Shown: one piece after another, positions 18,360 through 27,287 of the stretch
Layout: the number at the start of each line of letters is the position of its first letter
Numbering within the stretch: the first letter of the stretch is position 1
From: DATFFO01 sp963772815
Lineage (GTDB): Bacteria > Actinomycetota > Acidimicrobiia > Spongiisociales > ZC4RG35
Length of the DNA stretch: 64,000 nucleotides
Assembly (NCBI GenBank): GCA_963772815.1
Contig: CAVYYV010000005.1
Span: forward strand, 62,001 to 126,000
Direction: 5' to 3'
Translations under genes and position numbers: made by a program
Notes under the pieces: generated by a model
Told to the model about the DNA's origin: nothing
The model's input: the letters and a program-made list of their open reading frames with translations, nothing else
Database searches by the model: none

Positions 18360-19028
18360 ATGGCGTCCACCAGTCCACGGCATACAGCCGACGGCATCTA
18401 TGAAGCTCTTCGGGAACAGATCTGTCTCCTGGACCTGCCCCCGGGGGCCCCACTGCGCGAGCAGACACTGGCCGAAGAGTTCGGAGTCAGCCGCACCCCC
18501 ATCCGCGAAGCTCTCACGATGTTGCGCGTCGACGGGTTGGTGACTCGCCAGCAAGGGGGAGGAACTTCGGTCTCCACGGTGGATCTCAAGCAGATGAGGG
18601 ATGTCTACTCACTACGCATCAAACTGTCAGAGTTGATCGCCGATTTCATGATCACCCCGGTCCCGGTCGGCATCATCGACCGTCTTCGCACCTTGCGCGG
18701 CGACATCGAGACGCAGGGGGAGTCGCGGGACGCCCGGGCCCTGGGCACCCTGTACAACCGGCTTCACGAGACCTTGCTGGAGACCATCGGCAACCAGCCC
18801 CTGCAACTGATTTCAGACCGTCTGTTCCGACAGACTGCCCGGGTGTGGATTCAGCTTCTGCCGGAGATGGATTGGGACGAGGAGGTCGGAATCATGCTCG
18901 ACGAGGTGGACGAGTGCATCGAGGCGCTGGAAGGCTCGTCGGCGGGTCACCTGGCGGAGATACGCAGCAAGCACATGTCCATGCTCCTGACCCGGTTCAA
19001 CGAATACCTGACCAGACCACTGATCTGA
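18360..19028 (+). CDS. GntR family (FadR/FCD type) regulator of the ectoine locus
   Basis: The 222-residue protein has an N-terminal GntR winged helix (residues about 10-75: LREQTLAEEFGVSRTPIREA and VDGLVTRQQGGGTSVS) and a helical FCD ligand domain. The domain shows histidines likely to bind metal (NRLHETLLETI, SKHMSMLL). Known proteobacterial ectoine clusters use EnuR, a larger MocR/GntR protein fused to an aminotransferase domain; this is a different, smaller subfamily. It heads the plus-strand operon behind an AGAGGG ribosome site and probably controls both operons, responding to an ectoine-derived metabolite. Confidence 0.85.
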   Translation: MASTSPRHTADGIYEALREQICLLDLPPGAPLREQTLAEEFGVSRTPIREALTMLRVDGLVTRQQGGGTSVSTVDLKQMRDVYSLRIKLSELIADFMITPVPVGIIDRLRTLRGDIETQGESRDARALGTLYNRLHETLLETIGNQPLQLISDRLFRQTARVWIQLLPEMDWDEEVGIMLDEVDECIEALEGSSAGHLAEIRSKHMSMLLTRFNEYLTRPLI

Positions 19029-19040
19029 GAGGAGAGCCTG

Positions 19041-20222
19041 ATGAACCCTGAGAACCTGGGACAGGGGACCCTGGCGGTCTGGGCCGGGGAGGCGCGAGCC
19101 TTGCAGGGCGAGCACACTCAGGTGCCCGTCGTGCACAGCGTCTCGTACGGATACGACGACGTGGCCCACTGGGGCGACGTTGCTATGGGGCGGGAACCGG
19201 GACACATCTACGGGCGCAACACCAATCCGACCGTCGCTGCCTTCGAGGAGAAGGTTCGGGTGCTGGAGGGCGGCGAGGCTGCCACGGCCGCCGCCACGGG
19301 CATGGCCGCCATCTCCGACACGCTGTTCTCCTTACTCTCCCCCGGAGGTCGGGTGGTTTCGGTCAAGGACACCTACGGCGGGACCAACCGGCTCTTCTCG
19401 GAGTTCCTCCCCCACTGGGGAGTCAATGTGGAGGTTTGCGACACCGACGACCACGACCAGATCGAGGAGGAGGTCCGCAGAGGCTGTGATCTCCTCTATC
19501 TGGAATCCCCCACCAATCCAACCCTGAAGATCCTGGACCTGGAGCGGCTCAGCCGCGCCGGCCACCAGACAGGGGCGGTGGTCGTGGTCGACAACACCGT
19601 GGCCACGCCTATCAACCAGAATCCCCTGGCTTTGGGGGCCGACCTGGTGATCCACTCGGCCACCAAGTATCTGGGCGGACATGCCGATGCCCTGGGCGGA
19701 GTCGTGGTGGGACAGGCCGACCTGGTCGACCGCGTCTACAGATACCGGGAGATCAATGGCGCCACCCTGCACCCCATGGCCGCCTACCTGCTGCTCCGGG
19801 GGATGAAGACGCTGCACTTGCGCATCGAGCGCCAGAACTCCAATGCCATGACCGTGGCCCGACACCTCACCTCCCACCCGGCGGTGACCACCGTCAACTA
19901 CCCCGGCCTGGAGTCCCATCCCCGGCACGAAGTGGCCGCCCGCCAGATGCGGGGCTTCGGGGGGATGCTCAGCTTCGGCCTGCGGGGCGATTTCGACGCA
20001 GTGCGCAAGTTCATCCCCGCCATCCGGCGGGCTCACGCCGCCGCCAATCTGGGGGCGGTGGAGACCATCGTCGCCCCGCCTGCCACGTCGAGTCATGTCG
20101 AGTGCACACCAGAGGAGCGAGCTGCTCTCGGTATACCCGAGGGCCTGATCCGCTACTCGGCCGGGATCGAAGATCCGGCCGACCTGATCGCCGACCTCGA
20201 CCAGGCCCTCGAGGCAGTTTGA
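19041..20222 (+). CDS. Cystathionine gamma-synthase/lyase family PLP enzyme
   Basis: The 393-residue fold-type I PLP enzyme has the Cys/Met metabolism signature, with the PLP lysine in HSATKYLGGHADALGG and the tyrosine/arginine phosphate contact YGRNTNPT. Family members catalyse gamma-replacement or gamma/beta-elimination. It lies between the regulator and eutC and ends in a TGATG overlap with eutC, so it is part of the catabolic operon rather than sulphur metabolism. Ectoine breakdown yields 2,4-diaminobutyrate, which has an amino group at the gamma carbon, so a gamma-elimination giving 2-oxobutyrate is conceivable. That reaction is my hypothesis. Confidence 0.85.
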   Translation: MNPENLGQGTLAVWAGEARALQGEHTQVPVVHSVSYGYDDVAHWGDVAMGREPGHIYGRNTNPTVAAFEEKVRVLEGGEAATAAATGMAAISDTLFSLLSPGGRVVSVKDTYGGTNRLFSEFLPHWGVNVEVCDTDDHDQIEEEVRRGCDLLYLESPTNPTLKILDLERLSRAGHQTGAVVVVDNTVATPINQNPLALGADLVIHSATKYLGGHADALGGVVVGQADLVDRVYRYREINGATLHPMAAYLLLRGMKTLHLRIERQNSNAMTVARHLTSHPAVTTVNYPGLESHPRHEVAARQMRGFGGMLSFGLRGDFDAVRKFIPAIRRAHAAANLGAVETIVAPPATSSHVECTPEERAALGIPEGLIRYSAGIEDPADLIADLDQALEAV

Positions 20223-21190
20223 TGGCGCAGCTCTCGGTCCTCACCGAGCAGGCGATCAAGAGCCTGGTCGGCATGGGCGACGAGGAGCTGGCCACGATCG
20301 AGGCCGTCTACCCCCTCATCAGCGAGGGCGCCGCGGTCATGCCCCCGATCATGCGCATCGATGTGGAGGATCACAACGGCGAGGTGGACGTGAAGTCCGC
20401 CTATTTGCCCGGTTACGAGGGCATCGCAATCAAAGTCTCGGCCGGATTCTTCGACAATCCCCAACGTGGGCTGCCCAGTCTGGGGGGTTTCATGATGGTG
20501 CTCGACGCCGGGACCGGCCTACCCCTGGCTGCCCTTTTCGACAACGGCTACCTGACCGACCTTCGCACCGGTCTGGCGGGTGCAGTGGCCGCCCGCCACC
20601 TGGCCCCGCTGGGGCCGGTGAGAGCCGCGGTGCTGGGTGCGGGCGCACAGGCCCGATTTCAGCTCGACGCATTGCGAATGGTCCGACCCGTCTCCTCTGT
20701 TGCCATATGGGCCCGTCGGGACGAGCAATCCCGTCAGATGGCCGGGGCCGTCGGTGGGGAGCCGGTGGCATCCATCGCAGAGGCGGTAGCGCAAGCCAAC
20801 GTCGTCATCACCGCCACACCGGCCACGGGAGGGCTCATCGAGGAGACCCACCTGCATCCGGGGCTTCACATCACGGCGGTTGGATCCGATGCCGAGCACA
20901 AGCGCGAGTTGGCCCGGGGAGTCCTGGCCTCCTCCGATCTCGTGGTGGTGGACTCCAGGAGTCAGAGCAAACGTCTCGGCGAGGCGCGGGCCGCGGTCGA
21001 GGAAGGGTTCGATCCCTCGCGGCTGGTCGAATTGGGAGAGGTAGTCTCCGGGCGCCACCCCGGACGAAGCGCCGACGAACAGATCACCATTTGCGATCTC
21101 ACGGGGACCGGAGCACAGGACACGGCCATCGCCAGCCTCACCGTGAGTCGAGCCCGGGCACAGGGTGTGGGAGATGTCATCGAGAACTGA
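20222..21190 (+). CDS. eutC: Ornithine cyclodeaminase-like protein EutC
   Basis: This 322-residue protein of the ornithine cyclodeaminase/mu-crystallin family has an NAD-binding Rossmann motif, VRAAVLGAGAQARFQLDAL. The substrate-side segments KVSAGFFDNPQRGLPSLGG and LPLAALFDNGYLTDLRTG are also present. In ectoine/hydroxyectoine clusters such a protein is EutC, thought to act with EutB on the hydroxylated substrate. The open frame extends upstream, but ATG 20222 overlaps the previous stop as TGATG and gives a normal N-terminus. Confidence 0.82.
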   Translation: MAQLSVLTEQAIKSLVGMGDEELATIEAVYPLISEGAAVMPPIMRIDVEDHNGEVDVKSAYLPGYEGIAIKVSAGFFDNPQRGLPSLGGFMMVLDAGTGLPLAALFDNGYLTDLRTGLAGAVAARHLAPLGPVRAAVLGAGAQARFQLDALRMVRPVSSVAIWARRDEQSRQMAGAVGGEPVASIAEAVAQANVVITATPATGGLIEETHLHPGLHITAVGSDAEHKRELARGVLASSDLVVVDSRSQSKRLGEARAAVEEGFDPSRLVELGEVVSGRHPGRSADEQITICDLTGTGAQDTAIASLTVSRARAQGVGDVIEN

Positions 21191-22157
21191 CATCGATGTC
21201 GAGGGCGCTCGCCGCCGCGTGTCCGGCATAGCCGTCCGTACGCCACTGGTCCCTTCGGGCCCTCTTTCGGATGCGGTTGGGCTGGAGGTCTTCCTGAAGC
21301 TGGAGACGACCCAGCCGACCGGCGCCTTCAAAGTGAGAGGTGCGGCTTCGAAGATACTGGCACTCAGCGACGAGGAGCGAGGACGAGGCGTGGTAACCGC
21401 CTCGACCGGCAACCACGGCCGGGCGGTGGCATACGTGGCCGGTCGCCTGGGCGTGACCGCGACCGTGTGCGTATCCAGTGGCGTGCCGCCCGGCAAGATC
21501 GCGGCTCTTCGAGCTCTCGGCGCCGACATCGAGGTGGTGGGCGACTCCCAGAGTCAGGCCTTGGCCCGGGCGGGTGAGATCGAAGATGAGAGAGGCACGG
21601 CTCTCATCCACCCCTTCGACGATCCCGACGTCATCGCCGGCCAGGCGACCATCGGACTCGAGATCATCGAGGACCTGCCCGGCGCCGCCACCGTCCTGGC
21701 GCCGCTATCGGGAGGGGGCCTATTGGCCGGGGTGGCCTCAGGACTGGTGGCCGCAGGCTCGAAGGCAAAGGCAGTGGGGGTCTCGATGACCCGGGCACCG
21801 ATGATGGCCATGAGCCTGGAAGCGGGACATCCCGTGGAGGTTCCCGAGGAGGAGACCCTGGCGGACTCCCTCCGCGGAGGCATCGGCCTTCACAACCAAT
21901 TCACGTTCGACCTCGTCAGGGAGCTTGCCCCCAGGGCGATCCTGGTCGAGGAGGCCGCCATCTGGGAAGCGATGGGATTCCTCTTCGAGCAGCATCGTCT
22001 GGTCGTCGAGGGCGCGGCAGCGGTCGGGGTGGCGTCCCTTCTCAGGGGATCTGTCCGGCCTCAGCGGGGCCCCGTCGCCGTCGTCATCAGCGGCGCCAAC
22101 GTCGAGCCTGAGCACCTGGCCCGGTTGCTGTCCGGCGACCCGGCGCCCACTCTGTGA
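21174..22157 (+). CDS. eutB: Threonine dehydratase-like protein EutB
   Basis: The 327-residue fold-type II PLP enzyme resembles threonine dehydratase and serine racemase. The PLP lysine is in PTGAFKVRGAASK, the substrate loop is TASTGNHGRAVAY, and the phosphate-binding glycine loop is LSGGGLLAG. In hydroxyectoine clusters this position is held by EutB, proposed to remove the hydroxyl group as ammonia-lyase/dehydratase chemistry. No regulatory ACT domain is present, unlike biosynthetic IlvA. It overlaps eutC by 17 bases. ATG 21174 is chosen, though GTG 21165 is possible. Confidence 0.82.
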   Translation: MSSRTDIDVEGARRRVSGIAVRTPLVPSGPLSDAVGLEVFLKLETTQPTGAFKVRGAASKILALSDEERGRGVVTASTGNHGRAVAYVAGRLGVTATVCVSSGVPPGKIAALRALGADIEVVGDSQSQALARAGEIEDERGTALIHPFDDPDVIAGQATIGLEIIEDLPGAATVLAPLSGGGLLAGVASGLVAAGSKAKAVGVSMTRAPMMAMSLEAGHPVEVPEEETLADSLRGGIGLHNQFTFDLVRELAPRAILVEEAAIWEAMGFLFEQHRLVVEGAAAVGVASLLRGSVRPQRGPVAVVISGANVEPEHLARLLSGDPAPTL

Positions 22158-22171
22158 AATAGCCTGATCAG

Positions 22172-23221
22172 GTGCGCATCGTGACCAACCCTCACCGACC
22201 CGAGGGCCTCGGACGCCTGGCGGGGCTCGAGGCACAGGAGGTCAGCGTCGATCCGGCCCCCGTGCTGGCTCTGCTGGAACAGTGCCCGGCGGCAACACCC
22301 ACCCCATTGGTCGATCAGCCGCATCTGGCAGCTCTTGCCGGGGTGAGCCGCCTGTGGATCAAGGACGAGCGAAACCGGATGGGTCTCGGGAGCTTCAAGG
22401 CCCTCGGGGCAGCCTACGTCATAGCGCGCGAAGCAGCCTCCAGCTCGACCGGCCGGCTGGAGGACGTGACCTACGTCGCGGCCAGCGCCGGAAATCACGG
22501 TTTGTCGGTGGCGGTCGGCGCCCGCCTGTTCGGGGCGAAGTCGGTGATCTTCGTCAGCCGCACCGTCCCTGAGGCCCTGGCTGTATTGCTCCGGGAGGCC
22601 GGTGCCGAGGTGATCAGGCAGGGCGATGACTACGAGGAGAGCATGGCCGCCGCCCTCGATTCTGCCAACCAGAACGGCTGGCGGTTGCTGTCCGACTCCT
22701 CCTGGCCCGGCTACTCTCGAATCCCCCGACGGGTCATGGAGGGATACCTGGTCGTGGGCCACGAGGCTGCCGCTCAGATCGATCGGGCACCGACCCACAT
22801 CTTCCTCCAGGCCGGAGTGGGGGGCTTGGCCGCTTCCCTCGCCGCCTACTTCCGGTCGTATTGGGGGGATGGACCCGTGATTGTCGTGGTGGAACCCGAG
22901 CACGCTCGTGCGCTGCTCGAGAGCATCCGCGCCGGCGAGCCGGCCCGATCCGACGGCCCACCCTCCACGATGGGCCGACTCGACTGCAAGGAGCCTTCTC
23001 ATCTGGCGCTGGCCGTCCTGGCCCGACTGGCCGACCATTTCGTCACCATCACCGACCAGGAGGCCGAAGCGTGCGCAGGTCTCCTGGAGGAGAGTGGGCT
23101 TTCCACTACACCTTCCGGTGGAGCGGGAGTGGCAGCTCTCATGAACGCCGATCGACCTACCCTCGGTCTCGACGAGGCAAGCCGGGTCCTGGCCGTGCTT
23201 TCCGAAGGGCCCCTTCGGTAA
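22172..23221 (+). CDS. Diaminopropionate ammonia-lyase-like PLP enzyme
   Basis: The 349-residue fold-type II PLP enzyme matches diaminopropionate ammonia-lyase (DpaL). The PLP lysine is in MGLGSFKALGAAYV, and SSWPGYSRIPRRVMEGY aligns with the DpaL segment WEGY..IP..IMQGY. In the E. coli enzyme, as I recall it, the loop reads TDGNHG with a catalytic Asp; here it reads SAGNHG, so the substrate or stereochemistry may differ. In this operon a diamino acid such as 2,4-diaminobutyrate or its 3-hydroxy form is a likely substrate. TAGCCT six bases before the GTG start could be an internal leaderless promoter. Confidence 0.82.
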   Translation: MRIVTNPHRPEGLGRLAGLEAQEVSVDPAPVLALLEQCPAATPTPLVDQPHLAALAGVSRLWIKDERNRMGLGSFKALGAAYVIAREAASSSTGRLEDVTYVAASAGNHGLSVAVGARLFGAKSVIFVSRTVPEALAVLLREAGAEVIRQGDDYEESMAAALDSANQNGWRLLSDSSWPGYSRIPRRVMEGYLVVGHEAAAQIDRAPTHIFLQAGVGGLAASLAAYFRSYWGDGPVIVVVEPEHARALLESIRAGEPARSDGPPSTMGRLDCKEPSHLALAVLARLADHFVTITDQEAEACAGLLEESGLSTTPSGGAGVAALMNADRPTLGLDEASRVLAVLSEGPLR

Positions 23222-23263
23222 TTTGCACGGCGGGCCGGAGCAATCTGAAGAGAGTTGATCTGA

Positions 23264-23779
23264 ATGGAAACCTGGGATGCGATTCGATCCCGACGGAACG
23301 TGAGAAATTACGAGGACCGCCCGATTCCCGAGGAGGATCTGAGACGGATCCTCGAAGCGGCAAGGCGTACGCCCTCGTCGATGAACACGCAGCGCTGGGA
23401 TTTCGTCGTGTGCACCGACCGGGCACAGCTGGAACGGCTGTCACAGGTGTGGAGGAACGCCGGCCACGTGGCCAGATCTGCGGCGACCATCGCCCTCATC
23501 GCCCCGGATGCCGACAAGGCCGGCACCCGCGAATCGATCCAGTACGACCTGGGTCAGGTGACGATGAGCATCGCCCTCGCCGCCACCGACCTGGGCATCG
23601 GGAGCGGCCATGCCCTGGCGACCAACCAGGACCTAGCCCGGGAGATCCTGGGCTTTCCCAACGAGCATTTCTGTGCGTGGTTGATGGCTCTCGGCTACCC
23701 GGCGGATCGGCCCATGAGCCCGATCCGCCATCCAAAGCGCCGCCCCTTCGAAGACGTGGTGCACTGGAGTCGGTGGTAA
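23264..23779 (+). CDS. Nitroreductase family FMN-dependent oxidoreductase
   Basis: This 171-residue protein has the nitroreductase pattern: IRSRRNVRNYEDRPIPEEDL binds FMN phosphate, AARRTPSSMNTQRWDFVV follows, and GIGSGHALATNQDLAREIL sits in the dimer core. Such enzymes reduce nitro groups, quinones or enones, and some oxidise or desaturate other substrates. It lies 42 bases after the DpaL-like gene at the end of the plus-strand operon. Whether it takes part in ectoine breakdown is unknown. Confidence 0.82.
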   Translation: METWDAIRSRRNVRNYEDRPIPEEDLRRILEAARRTPSSMNTQRWDFVVCTDRAQLERLSQVWRNAGHVARSAATIALIAPDADKAGTRESIQYDLGQVTMSIALAATDLGIGSGHALATNQDLAREILGFPNEHFCAWLMALGYPADRPMSPIRHPKRRPFEDVVHWSRW

Positions 23780-23829
23780 GGCCGACATCAACCAAGTAGA
23801 TCCTCCGTTCGAGGTGCTCAGGTAAGTCT

Positions 23830-23868
23830 GTGAACGCTTTCGGAGCCGCCGGCCGAGAAGGCGTTCAC
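23830..23868. terminator. Inverted repeat between convergent genes
   Basis: GTGAACGC and GCGTTCAC form an eight-base perfect outer stem that can be extended inward (TTTCGG.. with ..CCGAGAAG) across a GC-rich loop. It lies between the nitroreductase stop and the pcrA stop, which point towards each other. A bidirectional terminator is likely, although no T-run follows. Confidence 0.55.
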
Positions 23869-23872
23869 AAGC

Positions 23873-26137
23873 TCACGCCTTCTCGAGAGGCGCCCACGAC
23901 AACAGGAGACGCTTCTTGCCCTGGGTGTCGAACATGATCTCGGCTTCGGCCCGATCCCCCGCTCCGACCACGTCGCGCACCGTTCCCAAGCCCCACTTGT
24001 CGTGACGAACCCGGTCGCCGGGCCCGATCTCGGCGGGTGACACCGTGGAACGGTTTCCCGCGGCGCTCTCCGAAGAAGGGCGCCGGGACCGCTTGGCCGC
24101 CTTCTCTATCAACCCGGAAGGAATCTCGCTCAGGAAGCGTGACACCGGGTTGTAGTTGGTGCTCCCGTACAGCATGCGGCTCCAGGCCGAGGTGAGAAAC
24201 AGCCGATCCATAGCCCGGGTGATTCCCACGTACGCCAGGCGTCTCTCTTCCTCCAGCTCCTTGGGCTCGCCCAGCGTGCGCATGTGCGGGAACACTCCGT
24301 CTTCCATCCCCACGATGAAAACCACCGGGAACTCGAGTCCCTTGGCCGTGTGGAGTGTCATCAGTGTGACTGCCCCACCTCCCTCGTCCCATTCGTCGAC
24401 GTCGGTGATCAGGGCCGTCGTTTCCAGGAACACCTCCAGGCGGCGCTGCTCATCCATGTCGTCCCAGGCCTGGTCGCCGATGACCGCCCCCTCATTGGAC
24501 TCCTCGAACTCGGCCGCCACCGACTGGAGCTCGCGCAGGTTCTCCACACGCCCCATGGCCTCAATCGATCGCTCGGCCTCGAGGGCGGCCACGTAGCCCG
24601 TCTCGTCCAGGACGGCGCTCACCGCCCCCGAGATTCCCCCGATGGCAACCGCCTCGCCCAGCTGATCGATCAGCACCACGAACTCGGCGATGTTGTGCTG
24701 CGCCCGGGAGTTGAGGGCGCCGATCTCGTCCGCCCGCCGGAGCGCCTGCATGAAGGTCACTTTCTGAGCGTCGGCGAAGCGGTCGACATGACCGATGGTG
24801 GTGGCGCCGATGCCCCGCTTGGGCTCGTTTATGACCCGTTTGACGGCCACCTGGTCGGCCGGATTCACCAGCACCCGTAGATAAGCGAGAGCGTCCTTGA
24901 TCTCCTTGCGCTCGTAGAACTTGACCGACCCCACCACCGTGTAGCCGATGCCCCTCCTCACGAACACGTCCTCGAGAACTCGGGACTGGGCATTGGTCCG
25001 ATAGAAGATGGCGATGTCGGCCGGATTGAAGCCCTCGTCGACGAGTGCATCGACCTGGTCGGCCACGAATCCCGCCTCGTCGTGCTCGTCTTCGGCTTCG
25101 AAGCGAACGATCGTCTCGCCTGAGCCCCGATCGGACCAGAGATTCTTGGGAGTGCGTCCGGTGTTGTTGTCGATGATGGCGTTGGCGGCCTGGAGGATGG
25201 TCTCGGTGGAGCGGTAGTTCCGATCGAGTATCACGATCCGGGCGTCGGGGAAGTCCTGTTCGAACTCGCGAATGTTGCGGATGTCCGCTCCCCGCCAACC
25301 GTAAATGGACTGATCAGCGTCACCCACGACGCATAGGTTGCGGTGCTCGGACACCAGCTCCTTGACCAGCACGTACTGGGCTCGGTTGGTGTCCTGATAC
25401 TCGTCTACGTGAACATACCGGAACCGCTCCTGATACTGGCGGGCCACCTCGGGAAAGGCTCCCATCAGCTCCACCGTGATCATCAGCAGGTCGTCGAAGT
25501 CCATCGCCGATGCCTCCAGCAGCCGCTGTTGGTAGAGCCGGTAGATGTCACTGACCTGCTCGTGGTAGAACCCGTCCCCACGATTGGCGAACGACTCGTA
25601 GTCGACCAGTTCGTTCTTGGCGTTGGAGATGGTGGCCTTCACCGATCGAGGCGGGAACCTCTTGGTGTCCAGATCGAGGTCCTTGACCACCTGATTCATC
25701 AGACGCACCGAGTCGGCCTCGTCGTAGATCGAAAACCCGGACCGATAGCCCAGTCGATGCGCTTCCCGGCGCAAGATCCGCACGCAGGCGGAGTGAAAGG
25801 TCGAAACCCACATCGACCGGCCGACTCCTCCCACCAGACCGGCCACTCTCTCCTTCATCTCGTTGGCGGCCTTGTTGGTGAAGGTGATGGCCAGAACGCG
25901 GCCCGGCTGAACGTGACGGTCGCGGATGAGATGGGCCACGCGATGCGTCAGAACCCGCGTCTTGCCCGAACCCGCCCCGGCCACCACCAGAAGCGGTCCC
26001 TCGGTTGCCGCCACCGCCTGCCGCTGGGCGGGATTGAGGCCTTCGAACAGGGGCGAATCAGTCAGCAGCGGCTCGTCACCGACCCACCCTGACGCCTCAC
26101 CCCCGGTGTCGCCACTGGTGAACCACTGCGTCTGCAT
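23873..26137 (-). CDS. pcrA: ATP-dependent DNA helicase PcrA/UvrD
   Basis: This 754-residue superfamily 1 helicase acts in repair and replication-fork clearance. Motifs in order are LNPAQRQAVAATEG (Q motif), GAGSGKTRVLTHR (Walker A), VDEYQDTNRAQY (Walker B), DADQSIYGWRGAD, YRSTETIL and VTLMTLHTAKGLEFP VVF. The C-terminal basic segment and Tudor-like end (GDRVRHDKWGLGTVRDVVGA) are typical of actinobacterial PcrA/UvrD1. Residues 1-30 are a non-conserved extension. TACCAT lies eight bases before the ATG, consistent with a leaderless transcript. Confidence 0.94.
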   Translation of the reverse strand: MQTQWFTSGDTGGEASGWVGDEPLLTDSPLFEGLNPAQRQAVAATEGPLLVVAGAGSGKTRVLTHRVAHLIRDRHVQPGRVLAITFTNKAANEMKERVAGLVGGVGRSMWVSTFHSACVRILRREAHRLGYRSGFSIYDEADSVRLMNQVVKDLDLDTKRFPPRSVKATISNAKNELVDYESFANRGDGFYHEQVSDIYRLYQQRLLEASAMDFDDLLMITVELMGAFPEVARQYQERFRYVHVDEYQDTNRAQYVLVKELVSEHRNLCVVGDADQSIYGWRGADIRNIREFEQDFPDARIVILDRNYRSTETILQAANAIIDNNTGRTPKNLWSDRGSGETIVRFEAEDEHDEAGFVADQVDALVDEGFNPADIAIFYRTNAQSRVLEDVFVRRGIGYTVVGSVKFYERKEIKDALAYLRVLVNPADQVAVKRVINEPKRGIGATTIGHVDRFADAQKVTFMQALRRADEIGALNSRAQHNIAEFVVLIDQLGEAVAIGGISGAVSAVLDETGYVAALEAERSIEAMGRVENLRELQSVAAEFEESNEGAVIGDQAWDDMDEQRRLEVFLETTALITDVDEWDEGGGAVTLMTLHTAKGLEFPVVFIVGMEDGVFPHMRTLGEPKELEEERRLAYVGITRAMDRLFLTSAWSRMLYGSTNYNPVSRFLSEIPSGLIEKAAKRSRRPSSESAAGNRSTVSPAEIGPGDRVRHDKWGLGTVRDVVGAGDRAEAEIMFDTQGKKRLLLSWAPLEKA

Positions 26138-26181
26138 CCCCGCCGATGGTACAGCCCGCGTGAGCCGTAATCACATGCACG

Positions 26182-27063
26182 TCATTCGGCGGCCGCTTGT
26201 AGCCCGGCTGGACGGCGGGACTCGACCGACTCCGGCACGGGCAGAACGCTCCCATCCGCCTGGCGCTCCCCCGGCGTGAGGGGGAGCGAGAAGCAGAACC
26301 GGCTCCCGGTCGGGAAGCGCCGTTCGTACCACACCTCACCCCCCATGGCCCGTGCCAGGCGCCGGGCGATGGGAAGCCCCAACCCGATCCCCGAAGAGGA
26401 CCGGGAATCGCCCTTGGAGAGCTGCTCGAAATGCTCGAAGATCTGCTCCACCGACCCGTCGGGTACGCCCGAGCCGTTGTCGGCCACCACCACTACATAG
26501 TGATCACCGTGGCTGAACCCCTCCACCAGCACCCGCTCGCCCCCGTATTTGCGAGCGTTCTCCATCAGATTCCGGATCACCTGCTGCACGCGCTTGGGGT
26601 CGGCGTCCACCATCACACCGGTGGGCATCGACACGACTGCGTCGCGGGCGCCGTCGGACGCCACCAACAGGTCGGTGACCTCGTGCACGACCTGCCCGAG
26701 ATCGAACACCTCGGGCTTGAAGCGCAGTCTCCCGGCTTCCAGACGAGGTATGACGAGCACGTCCTCGACCAGATCGCCCAGATAGAGCGACTGCTTGTGG
26801 ATGTAGCCCAGGAACTCGTCCACCTCTGAGTCGGGCAGATTCCTCCAGTCGAACAGCGCGTCGGCAAACCCGGCAATCGAGGTGAGCGGGGTGCGCAACT
26901 CGTGACTGACCATGGCCACGAAGTCGTTTTTGATGGAGTGAGCCTCTTCGGCGGCGGCCACCGCCCGCCGCTTCTGCAGGTTTGCCCGCACGGCCACAGC
27001 CACCGAGATCACGATCGCCGCCAGGCCGGCGATCGGAATGGCCAGATTCAGCCAATCGGGCAT
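26182..27063 (-). CDS. Membrane-bound sensor histidine kinase
   Basis: The 293-residue protein has one N-terminal membrane helix (LAIPIAGLAAIVISVAVAV), a short linker, a HisKA domain with the phospho-acceptor in MVSHELRTPLTS, and a HATPase domain. The HATPase has the N-box NLMENARKYG, G1 DNGSGVPDG and G2 GIGLGLPIARRL. There is no extracellular sensor domain. No response regulator is adjacent, but a receiver domain is fused to the CheA-like protein encoded upstream on the same strand. The frame is open for a further 195 bases upstream; ATG 27063 behind GAGGTGG gives the sensible membrane start. The 224 bases between this start and the CheA-like gene show no other gene. Confidence 0.85.
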   Translation of the reverse strand: MPDWLNLAIPIAGLAAIVISVAVAVRANLQKRRAVAAAEEAHSIKNDFVAMVSHELRTPLTSIAGFADALFDWRNLPDSEVDEFLGYIHKQSLYLGDLVEDVLVIPRLEAGRLRFKPEVFDLGQVVHEVTDLLVASDGARDAVVSMPTGVMVDADPKRVQQVIRNLMENARKYGGERVLVEGFSHGDHYVVVVADNGSGVPDGSVEQIFEHFEQLSKGDSRSSSGIGLGLPIARRLARAMGGEVWYERRFPTGSRFCFSLPLTPGERQADGSVLPVPESVESRRPAGLQAAAE

Positions 27064-27287
27064 TCCGCCACCTCTATATCGTCCTTGTCGCTCGAGGCTC
27101 CGAGCATACCGAGCATCGACCGGGTGCAACCCCACTCGATTACGGCCGCACTCCGCCGGCCGGACGACTCCCCCGGCGGCGTCCTCGCCCTCAATCCACA
27201 TCTCCCCGCGCGCCCTCGCCCTCGATCCTGGCGATTCGGCGCCCCTGTCACGGCGCAATCCATGACCGCAGGCTCGTCGGGGAGCAC

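Noticed and set aside
19041..20222. Assignment as MetB/cystathionine gamma-synthase of methionine synthesis
   Set aside because: The gene lies between the GntR regulator and eutC and overlaps eutC, so a catabolic role in the ectoine operon fits better. The family call itself is kept.
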